A DNA stretch of 64,000 nt, from contig OY987227.1 in the NCBI GenBank assembly GCA_963920705.1, forward strand, positions 7,233,602-7,297,601. Direction: 5' to 3'. Below the pieces are notes generated by a model. That model was given only the letters and a program-made list of their open reading frames with translations, searched no databases and was not told the origin of the DNA. Position numbers and translations under genes: made by a program. Of this stretch, positions 42,113-54,132 are shown one piece after another. How positions within the stretch are numbered: the first letter of the stretch is position 1; every line of letters starts with the position of its first letter. Source of the DNA: Odiellus spinosus. Its lineage: Eukaryota > Arthropoda > Arachnida > Opiliones > Phalangiidae.

Positions 42113-44654
42113 ATGGTAAGAAGTTAAATGAATCTTAGTTCTATAATATAATAAAAATTTCGCTAAGCCTAAAATTGAAATTACAAAATACAAATTAGTG
42201 GTGAAATTTGGGTGGCGTTTTACGTTCTAGGCCTTGGCTAATTTTTAATGAGAGAATTTTAGCATATTGCATTCAATTTTACTATTTTTAATTACGGTTA
42301 ATGATTGATTATTCGGAACGATTTTAACTTTTCAGAAACCACTTATGCTTCACGGGCACGAACGTGCTATAACGCTAATTAAATACAACCGCGAAGGAGA
42401 TCTACTATTTTCGTGCGCTAAAGATCACACACCGAATGTATGGTATTCTTTGAATGGCGAACGATTAGGATCTTTTAACGGACACAACGGTGCCGTGTGG
42501 TGTATAGACCCTAACTGTATCCTTCGATGAACTATTTCTTACCATTTTTAACCAATTTTACTGGTAAGTCTTCCTTAATTTTATACGTTAATCAGGGGAT
42601 ACCACTAGAGTTGTAACTGGGGCTGCCGATAACTTTTGTAAAATATGGGATTGCGAAACTGGGAAAGCTTTAGTGAGTATAGAAACCCAAACGGCTGTTA
42701 GAACTTGCGGTTGGTCGTACAGTGGAAACGAGATTATGTACACCACCGATAAATCTATGGGAAGACAATGCGAACTTCATATTGTCGACTCTAGGATGAA
42801 TGTTGAAACTGGTAAGTTTAGAAATAAAAGCTTTTTTAAACCTTTATTCAACTTTCGGGTTTAATTTTTCATTGCTAGAAGGGGACGCGATTCTCATTCC
42901 AATCACCGATTATTCTAAAATCACTAGCGCATTATGGGCTCATTTAGGAGATACGATCGTTTCCGGGCACGAAACTGGAGATATCGTTCTTTGGGATTTA
43001 AAAATGGAGGAAGAACGTAAAAGCGTGCGCGAACATAAATCTCAAATCAACGATATGCAATTTAACAAAGATCAAACTATGATTATCACCGCTTCCAAAG
43101 ACGCGACTGCAAAAGTAAGCCCGACTCACTAAGCCATCTTATAAATGATTTAATTGCTGGGTGCTTTGATAGAAATAATTTAATATTTTTATTCCAGTTG
43201 TTTGATTTGGATACTTTGGATCTTTTAAAAACGTATAAAACTGGAAGACCAGTTAATTCAGCCGCTATTTCTCCTATTCGCGATCATGTAAGTTTACTTT
43301 TATGGATTTGCTAAATTTTAGTAGAGACTAGAGAAGGTCCGATATGAAAATTGTGTCAATTAGGTTGTTTTGGGCGGAGGTCAAGAAGCTATGGAGGTAA
43401 CGACAACTTCGACTCGAGTGGGAAAATTTGACGCTCGTTTCTTTCATTTGGTATTAACGGAAGAATTTGGACGAGTAAAGGATCATTTTGGACCCATAAA
43501 CAGTGTGGCTTTTCATCCTGATGGAAAGAGGTATAATGATAATAATTCTATACCAAAAGTATAATTACTATTTAATTAGGCCTACACTTTTTTTTTTTTT
43601 TTTTTTTGACCTAAATGTATTGTAAAAACTTTGAAATTAGACTCTAAATTAACGTGTACTGATTATCGCTACGTTGCCTGGATGGTTTATTAACTTAAAC
43701 TTAACGGATAATTATGGGTAATGAATCTTGAATATGAGCAGTTGAAGCCAGATTGGGGGAAGGATTTTACCAAATCGCAGATTATTTCAATATATATGAA
43801 TTTTACATATTTGTTTTCAAATATATTAGTGATTTTCTGTTTAAGCAAACTCTGTGCCACCATAAATTGCCCCCTTTTCATTAGTAAAGTACAATCAAAC
43901 CTCTTTATAACGAAATTCTTGGGAGGCGGGGGAGGGGTAGCATTTCGTTATATCCATAATTTCGCTGTAGCTGCTAAGCCTTAGCTTTCCTAGTCTGGCT
44001 AAGACTGGCTTAGTATATAATAGAGTACAAAATAAAAAACATAGATGGCGCCAGTTTCGCCTAAAAAAACCTATATGACGCATTTCTAATGAAAAAAATA
44101 GATGGCGTTAGTCTCGCCTAAAATCTAATACATTATACCAAGGAGGATCAGAGAAGGAGAGGAAATGTGGGGACGGCGCGGTTCCTACTGCGTCGGCCTA
44201 AACTCCCACTCTGGGAGAACGGGGGTAGAGACGTTTCGTGGTAAAATGTTGTCGCGTGGGTAAAACGAATCCTTTATGAGACGCGAGAGCTCGCGACCAC
44301 GTGACAACAGTATACCTCGAGAATTTCCTATCCCCCCTTTCCACCCGAGTTGGAGGTTGGCTCTTCTCTCTAACTCAACGCAGCCCCACATTTCCTCTCC
44401 TTCTCTGATCCTCCTTGATTATACATAGCTTTTGAAAATAGCGAGAAACTGCGATAAAGTTTCTGTTTAGGAATGATAGGTGGAGCCAGCTTCCCTTAAA
44501 AATCTTGTATATATTTCGCGCCATTTTTATAATTTACAAAATTGAAAAAAGTATCGCATTTATTCTTTCCAGTTACAGCAGTGGTGGAGAGGATGGTTAC
44601 GTTCGAGTGCATACTTTTGACGCTCCTTATTTTGAATTTCAATTAGAAGCGTAA
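42113..44654 (+). CDS. eIF3i: eIF3 subunit I (TRIP-1), WD40 protein
   Basis: Subunit I is a seven-bladed WD40 propeller of translation initiation factor eIF3 and binds subunits b and g. Seven exons (42113-42115, 42336-42516, 42596-42811, 42879-43114, 43198-43287, 43364-43530, 44573-44654) give 324 residues (human 325) without any phase conflict. The first coding exon holds only the ATG, which is followed directly by GTAAGA; the next exon begins [20 protein letters not shown]. Signature stretches include [49 protein letters not shown] and the C-terminus FEFQLEA. The spacing to ELMOD3 is about 530 bases in the same direction. The last intron is over 1 kb and holds a MITE. AATAAA lies at 44695-44700. 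Confidence 0.97.
44139..44417. mobile_element. 279-bp inverted-repeat element in the last eIF3i intron
   Basis: The ends are long inverted repeats starting CAAGGAGGATCAGAGAAGGA, and pairing continues through GAGGAAATGTGGGG. A perfect 7-bp direct repeat ATTATAC flanks it (44132-44138 and 44418-44424). Upstream, at about 44040-44120, a TAGATGGCG(C/T)(C/T)AGT segment is present twice. Confidence 0.85.
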
Positions 44655-44694
44655 TCTGTATATTTTTTAAAACAATTATTCAAATAACAGTTAC

Positions 44695-44700
44695 AATAAA
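44695..44700 (+). terminator. polyadenylation signal of eIF3i
   Basis: AATAAA lies 40 bases after the stop codon. Confidence 0.6.
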
Positions 44701-45033
44701 TAATGGTAACTTGTCAACCTAAAACGTTTATTTTAATCGTGCCAAACTATTATTTGCTTCTGAAGGGATATAGTGCCATAACTACCCTCCTAAGTTTCGT
44801 GCGAAAAACGTAAGAAATATTTAGGGAATCTTCGCGTTTGATACCGGATCAAAAACGATTAGTAAGTGAAAACTAAATTAATCCTGGTGTATTTCTAAAT
44901 GTTCTATTCAGTTTGAATTAGCTAAGCTTTGTCAAAAACGGCATCGGGAATAAGATAAAATCGGGCATTTGTTAATTTCATGTTTATACCAAGGAAAAAA
45001 TACTCTAGTACCAAAAATAAACCAACAGCTTTG

Positions 45034-45075
45034 AACCATGGACTAATTATAGTATACTATAATTAGTCCATGGTT
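45034..45075. repeat. 42-bp perfect palindrome
   Basis: The half-site AACCATGGACTAATTATAGTA is followed without a loop by its exact complement. It lies between eIF3i and DUSP23, about 370 bases before the DUSP23 start codon. Confidence 0.95.
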
Positions 45076-45443
45076 TGGTTTGCCACTGAACTTTCTTCAA
45101 GGAGACTAAGGCAAAGTCTATGGGTGCGACCGTCCCTTAGTTGATTAGTTCCATGTTTGAACCTCCCAATTCCCCAACCTCGCTTAGCGCAAAATTTAAC
45201 ATAGATGATTAAAATAAGGGAAAACTAGAGCTTTTTCGAGTCTTCAAACATTTGCTCCAAATGTTCTCGTGTTTTATTGATCCAAAGAGGGTAGAGGGAG
45301 GGGAGGTGAATTTCGTCTTAGGAACCTTTCCACTATTCAACGCCGTTCTTGGCCGAGATCCATCTTAAACCTCTGTAGATTACTTTGTCGAGACTATTTT
45401 CGTTGATTCTATACGGGTTTTAATTCTCGTTCGCAGTTTCTAT

Positions 45444-46416
45444 ATGAGTCCAAAGGCTCCCCGAAATTTTTCGTGGGTGGAAGACGGTCAAATCGCGGCG
45501 TTCGGTTGGCCCAAGACGATCGACAATGTCCGATATCTTTTGTCACAAGGAATTCGACATATCGTCACCCTTTCCCCGGAAACGGCTCCTCCCGTCGAAC
45601 GATTCCCGGAAGTAGTGTGGACCGAGATAAAAGTCGAAGAATTTTATTCTCCAACCACCGCGCAAGCTCAAGTTTTTATCGAAGCTTGTAGGAAGGCTTT
45701 CTCCGCGAATGAGGTGCGATTGTTTATAATTTTGAAACGTAGTTCCCGCTTCTTTTAAAGGGACTATCCGCGATCTTAAAAGCCCCTTTAAAGTCGACTT
45801 ATTTTCTCGCTAAAGTTGCCTTTCTATGGGTTCTAGGTAAAATGTAACTCGCATCAGTTGTAAAGCTTCGAACCTTCCGTGTATTTTGAGAATTGCAACC
45901 TTAGAAGGCGCTTAAATAACGCGCTTAGAGACATGTTTTTTAGGGAAATTTATATTCTTCCCAAGGTTGAACGTAAATACTGAAAATATAAATTCAGTCA
46001 AGAAAATAATCATAAAAATGAAATTTGCTCAGTCGAAAGATTTAGCTCGTATCAGAAGTAAATATTTAAGAAAAAGGTAAGCCCCCCTCCCTGGAAAAAA
46101 TCGTGAAAGTTAGACCTGAATCAAATAGGCAAGGATACCTACTTCTACCGATATACTTCCGTTCGTATCTTATACCATAACCCACGAACTTTTATAGGTC
46201 ATTGGCGTTCATTGCTGGTGGGGTCGTGGCAGGACGGGGACGATGTTAGCATGCTATTACGTTTATTTCCACGGAATGACCTCGAAAGACGCCGTCTCGC
46301 TGGTGCGAAGAAAAAGACCAATGTCCATCGAGACTCACAGCCAAGAACAATTCGTTCACGAATATTATATCTTTTACTTGCAAAATAGACCGCAAGATCG
46401 ACCCCTGAATTCCTGA
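45444..46416 (+). CDS. Dusp23: dual-specificity phosphatase 23 (VHZ-like)
   Basis: DUSP23 is a small cysteine-dependent phosphatase consisting only of the catalytic domain. Two exons (45444-45713 and 46198-46416) give 162 residues (human 150). The N-terminus PRNFSWVEDGQIAAFGWP matches the human PNFSWV...GRLAG start. The P-loop HCWWGRGRTGTMLACY (C96, R102) has the CX5R signature, and MSIETHSQEQFVHEYY matches human GSIETYEQEKAVFQFY. The general-acid aspartate of human DUSP23 (IPDF) is aligned with glutamate 66 here (VEEF). The ATG lies 8 bases after an acceptor-like TTCGCAG, so an untranslated first exon upstream is likely. The donor GTGCGA is weak but gives the right phase. The single intron contains a fragment of MITE family C. 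Confidence 0.94.
45755..45826. mobile_element. partial MITE, family C, in the DUSP23 intron
   Basis: TTTAAAGGGACTATCCGCG followed by the TTTAAAGTCGACTTATTTTC region matches one end of family C. The other half is missing. Confidence 0.65.
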
Positions 46417-47506
46417 CCATAACGACCATCCGCGGCTTCAATTGACTAATAAAATAGACATTTTTATTCGCCCATTGAATAGGCACTGTCCTTGGATTAT
46501 TACTTATAGTTATTAAAGGGAACATGACCTTTGAAATTTCGTGTTTGGATCAGCCTAGAAGCTTCAGTTAAATTTAATTAGGATTTATTTATGATTCATT
46601 TTACCCTAGATATGTTAATGAATGCCAATTAGTCATCACACATTCCATTAAAGGTCATCTTTCCTAATATTACAAGCCATGGAACCTAAATAATCAGCGT
46701 TGCCATGAGTCTATAGGAACCTTGAGTGTAGTTGAAATCGTTCCGAAGACAAAATGGTAAAATTCAGTTATGCCTAGAGATATTTTCGGCAAGTTTCTTG
46801 AACCATTGAGAAATTGTAAGTATTAAAATACATGTTCGTTTATTTAACTTAGCAACCTGTATCCCCCGTTTTGTTCCGTAATAAATCAAGAAATCACTGG
46901 TCAGCCTCAATATCAAAGAGTGGCTAATCCCATATTTCGTTGGGTATTTAACCAATTTCTCGGGTTTAATTTTACTTTACCCCATGGAAATTCATTTCAA
47001 GTTCTTTGGTATAAGAAGGCAACTTGTGTGCCATTTTCCCTTTGTCTTTCCTTATTTCTATTGTATAGGGTTTTTGGTCTCGCGAATTCGTTAAAAATTT
47101 TCAAAATTTGAAATCTCGCGTTTTAAGACTCGCGCTTTCGGTGCGTTCGATTTTAAACAGTTTGTTAAGCCTTTTTTATCACTTGTTAATATTAATTAGC
47201 ACCAAAGACAACGTAAAATTCTACTAGGTACCTAAGAGATTGTTTTCCAAGTTTCAGAGAGTTTCTTAGCCACTGAGCAATTTGTAAGTGTTAAAATACT
47301 TTTTTATTTATTGTTTTAACTTATTACAATATAAATTAATATCCTCCAACGAATAACAAATAATTTAGTCCTAATTTAGCGTTCAAAACATTGAACTTTA
47401 GATTTTTGCTAAATTTGATCAAATGCCCCTTTTTCAATCGAGTTTCCTAACTCTCTTCGTTAAAAAATAGGTAGGTAATCTCGTATTTAACTCATTTGGC
47501 GCCAAA
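46417..47506. other. spacer between DUSP23 and the CLCA pair
   Basis: No gene is recognised. A stretch at about 46785-46845 is similar to 47250-47312 (both hold a TTTCTTGAACCATTGAG-like or TTTCTTAGCCACTGAG-like word, then TTGTAAGT(A/G)TTAAAATAC), so a small direct duplication precedes the first CLCA gene. Confidence 0.4.
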
Positions 47507-50500
47507 ATGCGTTTAATTCGATGCGAAATCGTGGGATCTTTGGCGCTGGTCATATTAGCGTCTGTTATCGTGGTCACACCGTTCCCAATAACGTTAAAAG
47601 AGGGAGGATACCAGGATATTTTTGTGGGCATTCATAGAAGCGTCCCAGAAGATAATATCATCATTGAAAACATCAAGGTGCGTGCTTTTTTTCGTTTGAA
47701 CGGAAGATATACTCCTGTTATAACTAATTTTCGATTGAAAGGGGAAGTGACCTTAAAATGACCCCCCCCCCCTCGCACTAAATAACGACGGTTATGGACT
47801 AATTAGAACCAGGAGAGTTCAGAAAAAATACTTAAACTATATATAACAAGTGGAAGTTTGTGAAAAAACCTATTTGGAATATTCAAAACACTTGTCCCAA
47901 ACCCGAGTAAACGGGCACTGGTGGGAATAATTAAATGCTTCGAGATTTATTATCTTCTCTAATTACGAACACAGAAGTCCCAATCTCGAGGACGTGTATT
48001 CAATAACTCTGATTCTTATTTCGGCTAGAAAATGTTCATTTCGGGTTCGAGGTATTTGTTTTCGGCCACTGGTCAGCGTTTGTACTTCAGAGACGTGACG
48101 TTTATACTCCCAGAAACGTGGACCGAAAATCACAACTTGACATCGTTATTCAGCGATTTTTATCCGAAATCTCAAATCAGGATCGCCCAACCGAATCCCG
48201 AATTCGGTGACGCCCCTTACACCTTACAACCGGGTGAATGCGGCGATCAAGGAGAATACGTACATTTTACACCCAAATTCGTCATCAATAAAAATGGTGA
48301 AACCTTCGAAATGTTCGGGGAACCCGGTACGTCATTCATTCTATAGTGAGACACGTTGCTGAGATACTTGGATCGCGTACGTGTACGAAAAGCTTCCTTC
48401 TGGAACGCTTTGGTCACGGCATGAAATTAGTTCTGACAAAATTGCGTTTGACGCTTTCTTAGGAGTAGTGACGTAGCGTCAAATGTTGGGCCCTTATCTG
48501 CTAGTTTTGGCTGCGGGCCCTCCTCATATATATACCTATCGTCCAAAAAAAACTAAACCAGAAACGAAGAGGGCCCCATTAGTACTATGACGCTTCCAAC
48601 CATGTTTTGAGAAATAGTAAACGTACAAGTCAAAATTTGACAAAACTATATCATCTGCCTAACATAGCGCCGTTGAAGGTAGCTTTGCGTACACGAACTC
48701 GTGATTTCTCTATCTCTCGCGTCTTGATTAACTAATTAAACATAAAATAATTTAAGGGAAACAATTGGTACACGAATGGGGTCATTTGCGGTACGGAGTT
48801 TTCGACGAATACGGTTCGACGGGTGACCGAAGATTCCCGCGATTTTATTTAGATGGTGGGAAGGTAGAATATCTTAATTAACCATTATCGTCGTAGAATT
48901 TATTTTGCCATTTTAATGATGACCTCAATTGATGTTTAGATTCGACCCAGTTGTTGCGTCAAAGACATCAAAGGCTGGATAGAGCGGGAAGACGGACAAC
49001 CATGCACTCTTTATGAAAATAACTTTATCGGTGACGATTGCCTCTTCTACCCCAGTGAGGAGAGAAACGGACAAACCTTGAAGGCTTCGATGATGTACTT
49101 GCCATATTTGCCTACGGTAAAGATTATTTTGGACGGCGTTGCAAATGGATGAATATTGAAGTTACGATGTTTTGATTGGGGGGTAGATGGTTTCGTTTTG
49201 CGAAGATAACACCCAAGACTTGACGAAGAAACATAACAGCCGCGCTCCCACCAAACAGAATGTGTTTTGCAAGTACAAAAGTACATGGGAAGTCATCTCT
49301 AAACATCCCGATTTGAGGTAATTTGAAAAAAATTAAATCTTCTAATTCTTATTGACTTAAAAGTTAAACTTTTCGGAGCTTCGAACGCGATTATATTTCC
49401 CTTTTGAAATCAACACAGCAAAAATCTATACTATCTATATTTTAAAGACCTTATCCGCCCCACCCTTGAAAGGTATCGTCCCTGTTGGTTCGTCAACGTC
49501 GTCTACTTATATAATCTATCTTTTCATTGGTCTCTCGATCATACAGAAGACTGTCTTCTAAATAGTCAAATGGTTCAAGTTCCCTCCGCTTTTTTGTATT
49601 GAAGGCCTTATCTGCTCTAAAATTTGCCCATTTAAAATTCTCTTCCCTTATGCACACCGCCTAGCTTTAACTGTATAGTTTGCTATGGTCAACGTCGTCG
49701 GCTAAGCTAGAAAAGAAGTCGACTTTAAAGGGGCTTTAAAAATTGCGGATAGTCCCTTTAAGAGATCGAATCCTTCGAACAATCAACTATCAATCTCGAG
49801 CTATACTAGCTTAGTCTTTAAATTAAGCCGATAATTAAGTTTGAATTAACCTATATAACAGCTCGAAAATATTGGCGAATAACACAAAAACGGAGCCTAA
49901 CTTCCATATCTTGAGATACGCGGGAAACCAAGATCGTAAAGTGGTTTTAGTCATGGACCATTCCGGGAGCATGAAAGTTCGTCTCGACATTGTTTATTAG
50001 GCTTAACTACTATCAAAATGCTAACGATATTATTCTTCCTTTAACCTACTTAAAGCTATTTAATCGTATCGATCGTATGAATAACGCCGCTAGACGATAC
50101 ATCTGGGACATTTTGCCACGTAACTTTTCACTCGGAATGGTCATATTCTCCGACGTGGCCTCTAAACTAACAACTACGTTAGTCCGATTGACCAACGACA
50201 CCGTCAGAAAAAGACTCTCGGATCTCCTTCCTCTGTTAATTGACAGTCAAACTTCAATCGGTTCTGGTCTCCTCGCGGCCATTCAGGTAGGGAAATTCTA
50301 TAATGGTTTCGCGTTACAAAAATTTATTAGCTAAAAGGGCAAAGGTCGAAGGGAAGGCATTGAGTTTAAAGACCCGGTATAACTTCAGCTAGGGGTGTTG
50401 CCGCGTGTTGATTAATCGTCATTAGATTCTGAAAGAAAATGGTGGCAAGACGGAGGGGGCCAGCATCATTCTGATCACGGACGGAGAAGAAAACAAAGAT

Positions 50501-53500
50501 CCCCGTATCTTCGATTTCGAACAGGCCTTGAAAGATGGCAGAATCATCGTCAACACAGTTGCCATGGGTGGATCCGCCGATAAATACCTCGAACACTTGG
50601 CCTTTTATTCGGGAGGACGCAGTTATTACATCCCGGACTCGAGTCAAGACGCTTCCGGTTTAGACTCGGCCTTTATATCCTCCACTTCTTCCCAAGTCGA
50701 TGTAGATTTCCAACCATTAACCGTAAGATTCCAAAGGCACCCTTAGTAAGTCCGACACGATGAACTATTAAAACGTAAAAGAGTACTACGTTTTAGTTGG
50801 TAAATCAAGCGTTAACGGTTACTGACGGAACGATTCGGGAGGTGACTATCGACAGTGAGTTGGGTAAAAACACGGAGTTCTGTTTCCGGGGAAATAACTT
50901 GAAAGAAATCCGAGTCGGACTGACATCGCCCGATGGTAAAGAATACGACGAAGCCTCTCCCGAGTTCAACGACGGTGTTGATTTGATGCGAAGGAAGAGA
51001 TTTTTTTTTCAAATGGCAAAGGTATATATTTATCACTTCATTCGGGTCAGGGAATTTGGAGAAAAGGTCAAGAGGCCAGAAAATTCGAGGTAGTTGAATA
51101 TAGTAACCTCTAACTAATCTTAATACAAAGAAATTCGGTTTTCCGCGGGAAATGTTATTGTTTCTAAGTTTGGATACTATATAGTCAAGGCATCGGGTAA
51201 AAATCAAGGAAGTTAAATAGTTGAAAAGTAGGTCAAAAGGTTAGTAGACGGTAGGTCTAAGCGTTGTAGCTTAAATAACAGTAAAGTTGACTGTCCTAAG
51301 GAAGAATTGAATATTAAATTAAACGGTCATGTTGAAACGTGTCCAAAAAGATCAGGGAATTTATTTTGTTTACAAAGTACGCGAAGAAAATCAATTTTTA
51401 ATAAAAAATAATGCGATATTTTTAATAGCCAGGTAAATGGTTGGTTAAGTATAATATTAGCGGTACCGCCGGGATTCCCGTGACCTTCAACTTGATATCG
51501 GAAGTTTTGGACACGAATAATCAACCGGTTCGAGTCAAATCGTGGTCAGACAAAGTAGACATCGACTTCCCCACTTACGTTAAAATTTTCGCTCAAGTTA
51601 CAAAAGGAAGCAATATTATTATCAATGCCACCGTTCATGCCGTTATCGTTAGGCCTAACGAGAAGGACTACCATCTCGTTCTAAAGGACAATGGAGCCGG
51701 TAATTAACATTATCCACTTCATGTAGAGACGTACGCGTTTTTTTATTCTTAACTAATATCAGGCGCTGACTCGATAAAAGACGATGGTATCTATTCGACT
51801 AAGTTCCGGGAGTTTACCGGTAATGATCGGTACTCGGTCGTGGCCACCGTCATCAACGACGGAAACGCCCAAATTAAAATCTCGGGACCCAACAGCGGTA
51901 GAATGGGTGGGTCCGCAAGTTCTGATCAGAGACGATCCCGAGGTAGAGGTGGTGGTGGCAATAAAGGTATGGTTTTAGGCTTAGCGAATTTGTACATGGA
52001 GGAAGTATGGCCCACTCCGCCTTTTGAGAGAGCGACTGCAGCGACCCTGGTTGTAATACGTAAATAAAATATGACGACGCTAACAATCAATACTTCCTCC
52101 ATGGTATACCATTAAATCCTGGGTGTCTATCAACGCGCCCCTCATTCTCCCCTAATAAGATGAACCTCCCGTCGCGGACGTGGACGCGACAGACCTTGGA
52201 ACGAATCGCGGTTCCATTCCGGAACTCCAATTGGAGACGGTACCCGCCAAAGATTTCGTGAGAAGGAACGATTTGGGCGACTTCCTACTAAGACATTTCA
52301 CTCCCGGAGTAATTTTTTCACCGGACAGAGTGAGCGACCTCAAGGTCCAATACGTTGAACCACCCACCAGCGTGGATTGGCAATGTAAGCCGGATGATAC
52401 CACCGGAATGATAGCCGAGATCGGCATTCAATTGAAATGGACCGCCGTTGGCAACGGTGTCGACGATGGAAACGGTGAGAATTTGACCTTGGATTAATAT
52501 AGAAGCTAGTTAACTCTTCCTGGATACGTCACTCCTACCTATCGCGAATAACGTCAAACGTCGTTAGCGCGGAGAGAATGTTTTTTTTCCTGACCAATTC
52601 CCAAAACACTTTTAATGTATTTATCAACGCCCGAAATTAGACTCGGTTCTCTATTAACTCGTTTTCGAAGGAGTGGTATATCCTGAGAACCATGATTTAA
52701 CAATATTTACTAAGCGGAAAGATTTCACGGAATATTTAAGCTTGATTGTATCCGCTAGGAATTTAAAACTCAGTTGTAAATAACCTTGAGCTAGCCTTGA
52801 TTCCGTTAACTAACCGAATAATGGAAACCAGTTAAAAATATGTTGAGTCAAGGATGGGATTTGAAGCCAAAACCTTCGGCTTACAGGGCGGCCTCCATTA
52901 CATATCATTTGAATGTCTTGGCCACTTTAGCTGGTGTCCGAAGACTTCCGTGGTTGTGTCCTTTAGGAACCTGTCCTAGTCTTTCCGTAGTTTTATTGAT
53001 TTTTGCTCGGACCCCTTATACCTCTTCAGTTTAATCAGATTAAACCTTGTTTAAACCTGATTAAACCGGCTAATTGCGATATAATAAATTAGGCTTAGTA
53101 TTTGTCCTACTTCATTCACCCTTTAAAATATTTATCGCGAAAATTTACCGTGACTAATTTTGTTGCGTGATACCTCTAATTAACAATTCGATTAAAAGTT
53201 AGTGGCGTCGAAATTCGTGGTTCTCTAAACGGAGACGATCTGCTAACCAATTTCAAAAAGGGACGGTTGATGGTCCCGAATAAGACCTGGTCACCGCTTA
53301 AACCGGGCGAAGTACAAAGAGCTAAGTTCGTTTTACCACGCGATATGATCTTGACCCAAAGAACCAAGAAAACCGCGGACATCTACTTCGCCCTCATTTC
53401 CGTCAACGGTAAAGGCTTATGGTCCGAAATGTCCAATATCGTTTCGGCTCATCTCGGTTACACCGCCAAAAATAACGATACATCGCCGATGGAATACGAC

Positions 53501-53638
53501 GAACAAGAACCTAACATTCCGACCACCAAACTTAGCGACAACAAGATTGGACTCATTATTGGAATAGTTGTAGCGGGTTTGATCCTAGGTGGACTCGTAA
53601 TTGTCCTCTTTAAATTCGCGTTTCAGAAAGATGATTAA
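47507..53638 (+). CDS. Clca: CLCA-family metalloprotease/VWA protein, gene 1
   Basis: CLCA proteins are secreted or membrane-bound zinc metalloproteases with a von Willebrand A domain that modulate calcium-activated chloride channels. Thirteen exons (47507-47677, 48029-48326, 48757-48863, 48940-49116, 49187-49317, 49862-49976, 50056-50286, 50426-50722, 50797-51021, 51429-51699, 51763-51966, 52160-52474, 53199-53638) give 993 residues with matching phases. A signal peptide (LALVILASVIVVTPF) comes first. The zinc site HEWGHLRYGVFDEY is at about 162-175, after a Cys-rich segment beginning near DAPYTLQPGECG. The VWA domain has the MIDAS start D327-H-S-G-S, then TSIGSGL and LITDG, so its metal site looks complete. 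The C-terminal part has beta-sandwich repeats (TWSPLKPGE, RVSDLKVQY) and a membrane segment (LIIGIVVAGLILGGLVIVLF) followed by only eight or so residues. The exon 6 donor is the unusual GTTCGT, shared with gene 2. Confidence 0.94.
49601..49761. mobile_element. MITE, family C, in intron 5 of CLCA gene 1
   Basis: A complete copy: the left end GAAGGCCTTATCTGCTC, the right end GCGGATAGTCCCTTTAA and an interior like the 9416-9583 copy. The corresponding intron of the second CLCA gene lacks it, so it inserted after the gene duplication or was lost from gene 2. Confidence 0.8.
52850..52940 (-). repeat. possible tRNA-derived SINE fragment in CLCA gene 1 intron 12
   Basis: Read on the minus strand, a word like the polymerase III A box (CAGCTAAAGTGG, 52933-52922) is followed about 55 bases later by a B-box-like GGCTTCAAATCC (52868-52857). 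Their order and spacing fit a tRNA-derived head. No second copy, poly-A tail or flanking duplication was identified, so this is tentative. Confidence 0.35.
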
Positions 53639-53713
53639 AATTTTAATAACGACCGTAAGTACTGTTTTTATTTTATTTCATACTATTTTGGAGGACATTC
53701 CGCTGGTGGGGCG

Positions 53714-54132
53714 AAAGGGAGAATGCAACCTAATAACAAGTGGTTTTCTATCGATTCCTTATGGTTTAAATAAATCTAATCCACCAATAAAAAGTTTACA
53801 ATACAAATATTAGACTAGAAATAAATTTAAAGCTTACCCGGAAAATTGGCTTAGTGGTATTAATGAGATCAGCTGAATTGCCTCCGTGTAAGGTCTAGCG
53901 ACCAAGGAGCGAACGCCCGTCGTTCACGCGAGACTTACAAACGCGTTCGATTGGTCGCTAGACCTTAGACGCGAGGAAATCAGGATCTCCATGGATTCCG
54001 CTAAGCCTATTTTCCAGGTATTTAATTCTAGTTTAATATTTGTTCGTAAATTTTTTCACTAGTGGATTAGATCTATTTAAACAATAAGGAATCGATAGAA
54101 AGAACTTGTTGTTAGGTTGCATTCTCCCTTTA
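53714..54132. mobile_element. hairpin MITE, family A, copy 2, carrying a nested MITE
   Basis: The ends AAAGGGAGAATGCAACCTAA and TTAGGTTGCATTCTCCCTTT match the copy at 1666-2063. It lies about 75 bases after the CLCA gene 1 stop codon, so it may be part of that gene's 3' end. A smaller element interrupts it at 53889-53967. Confidence 0.8.
53889..53967. mobile_element. 79-bp MITE nested in the family A element
   Basis: TAAGGTCTAGCGACCAA at the left and TTGGTCGCTAGACCTTA at the right are a perfect 17-bp inverted repeat. The matching part of the family A copy at 1.7-2.0 kb lacks it. No target duplication was seen. Confidence 0.75.
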
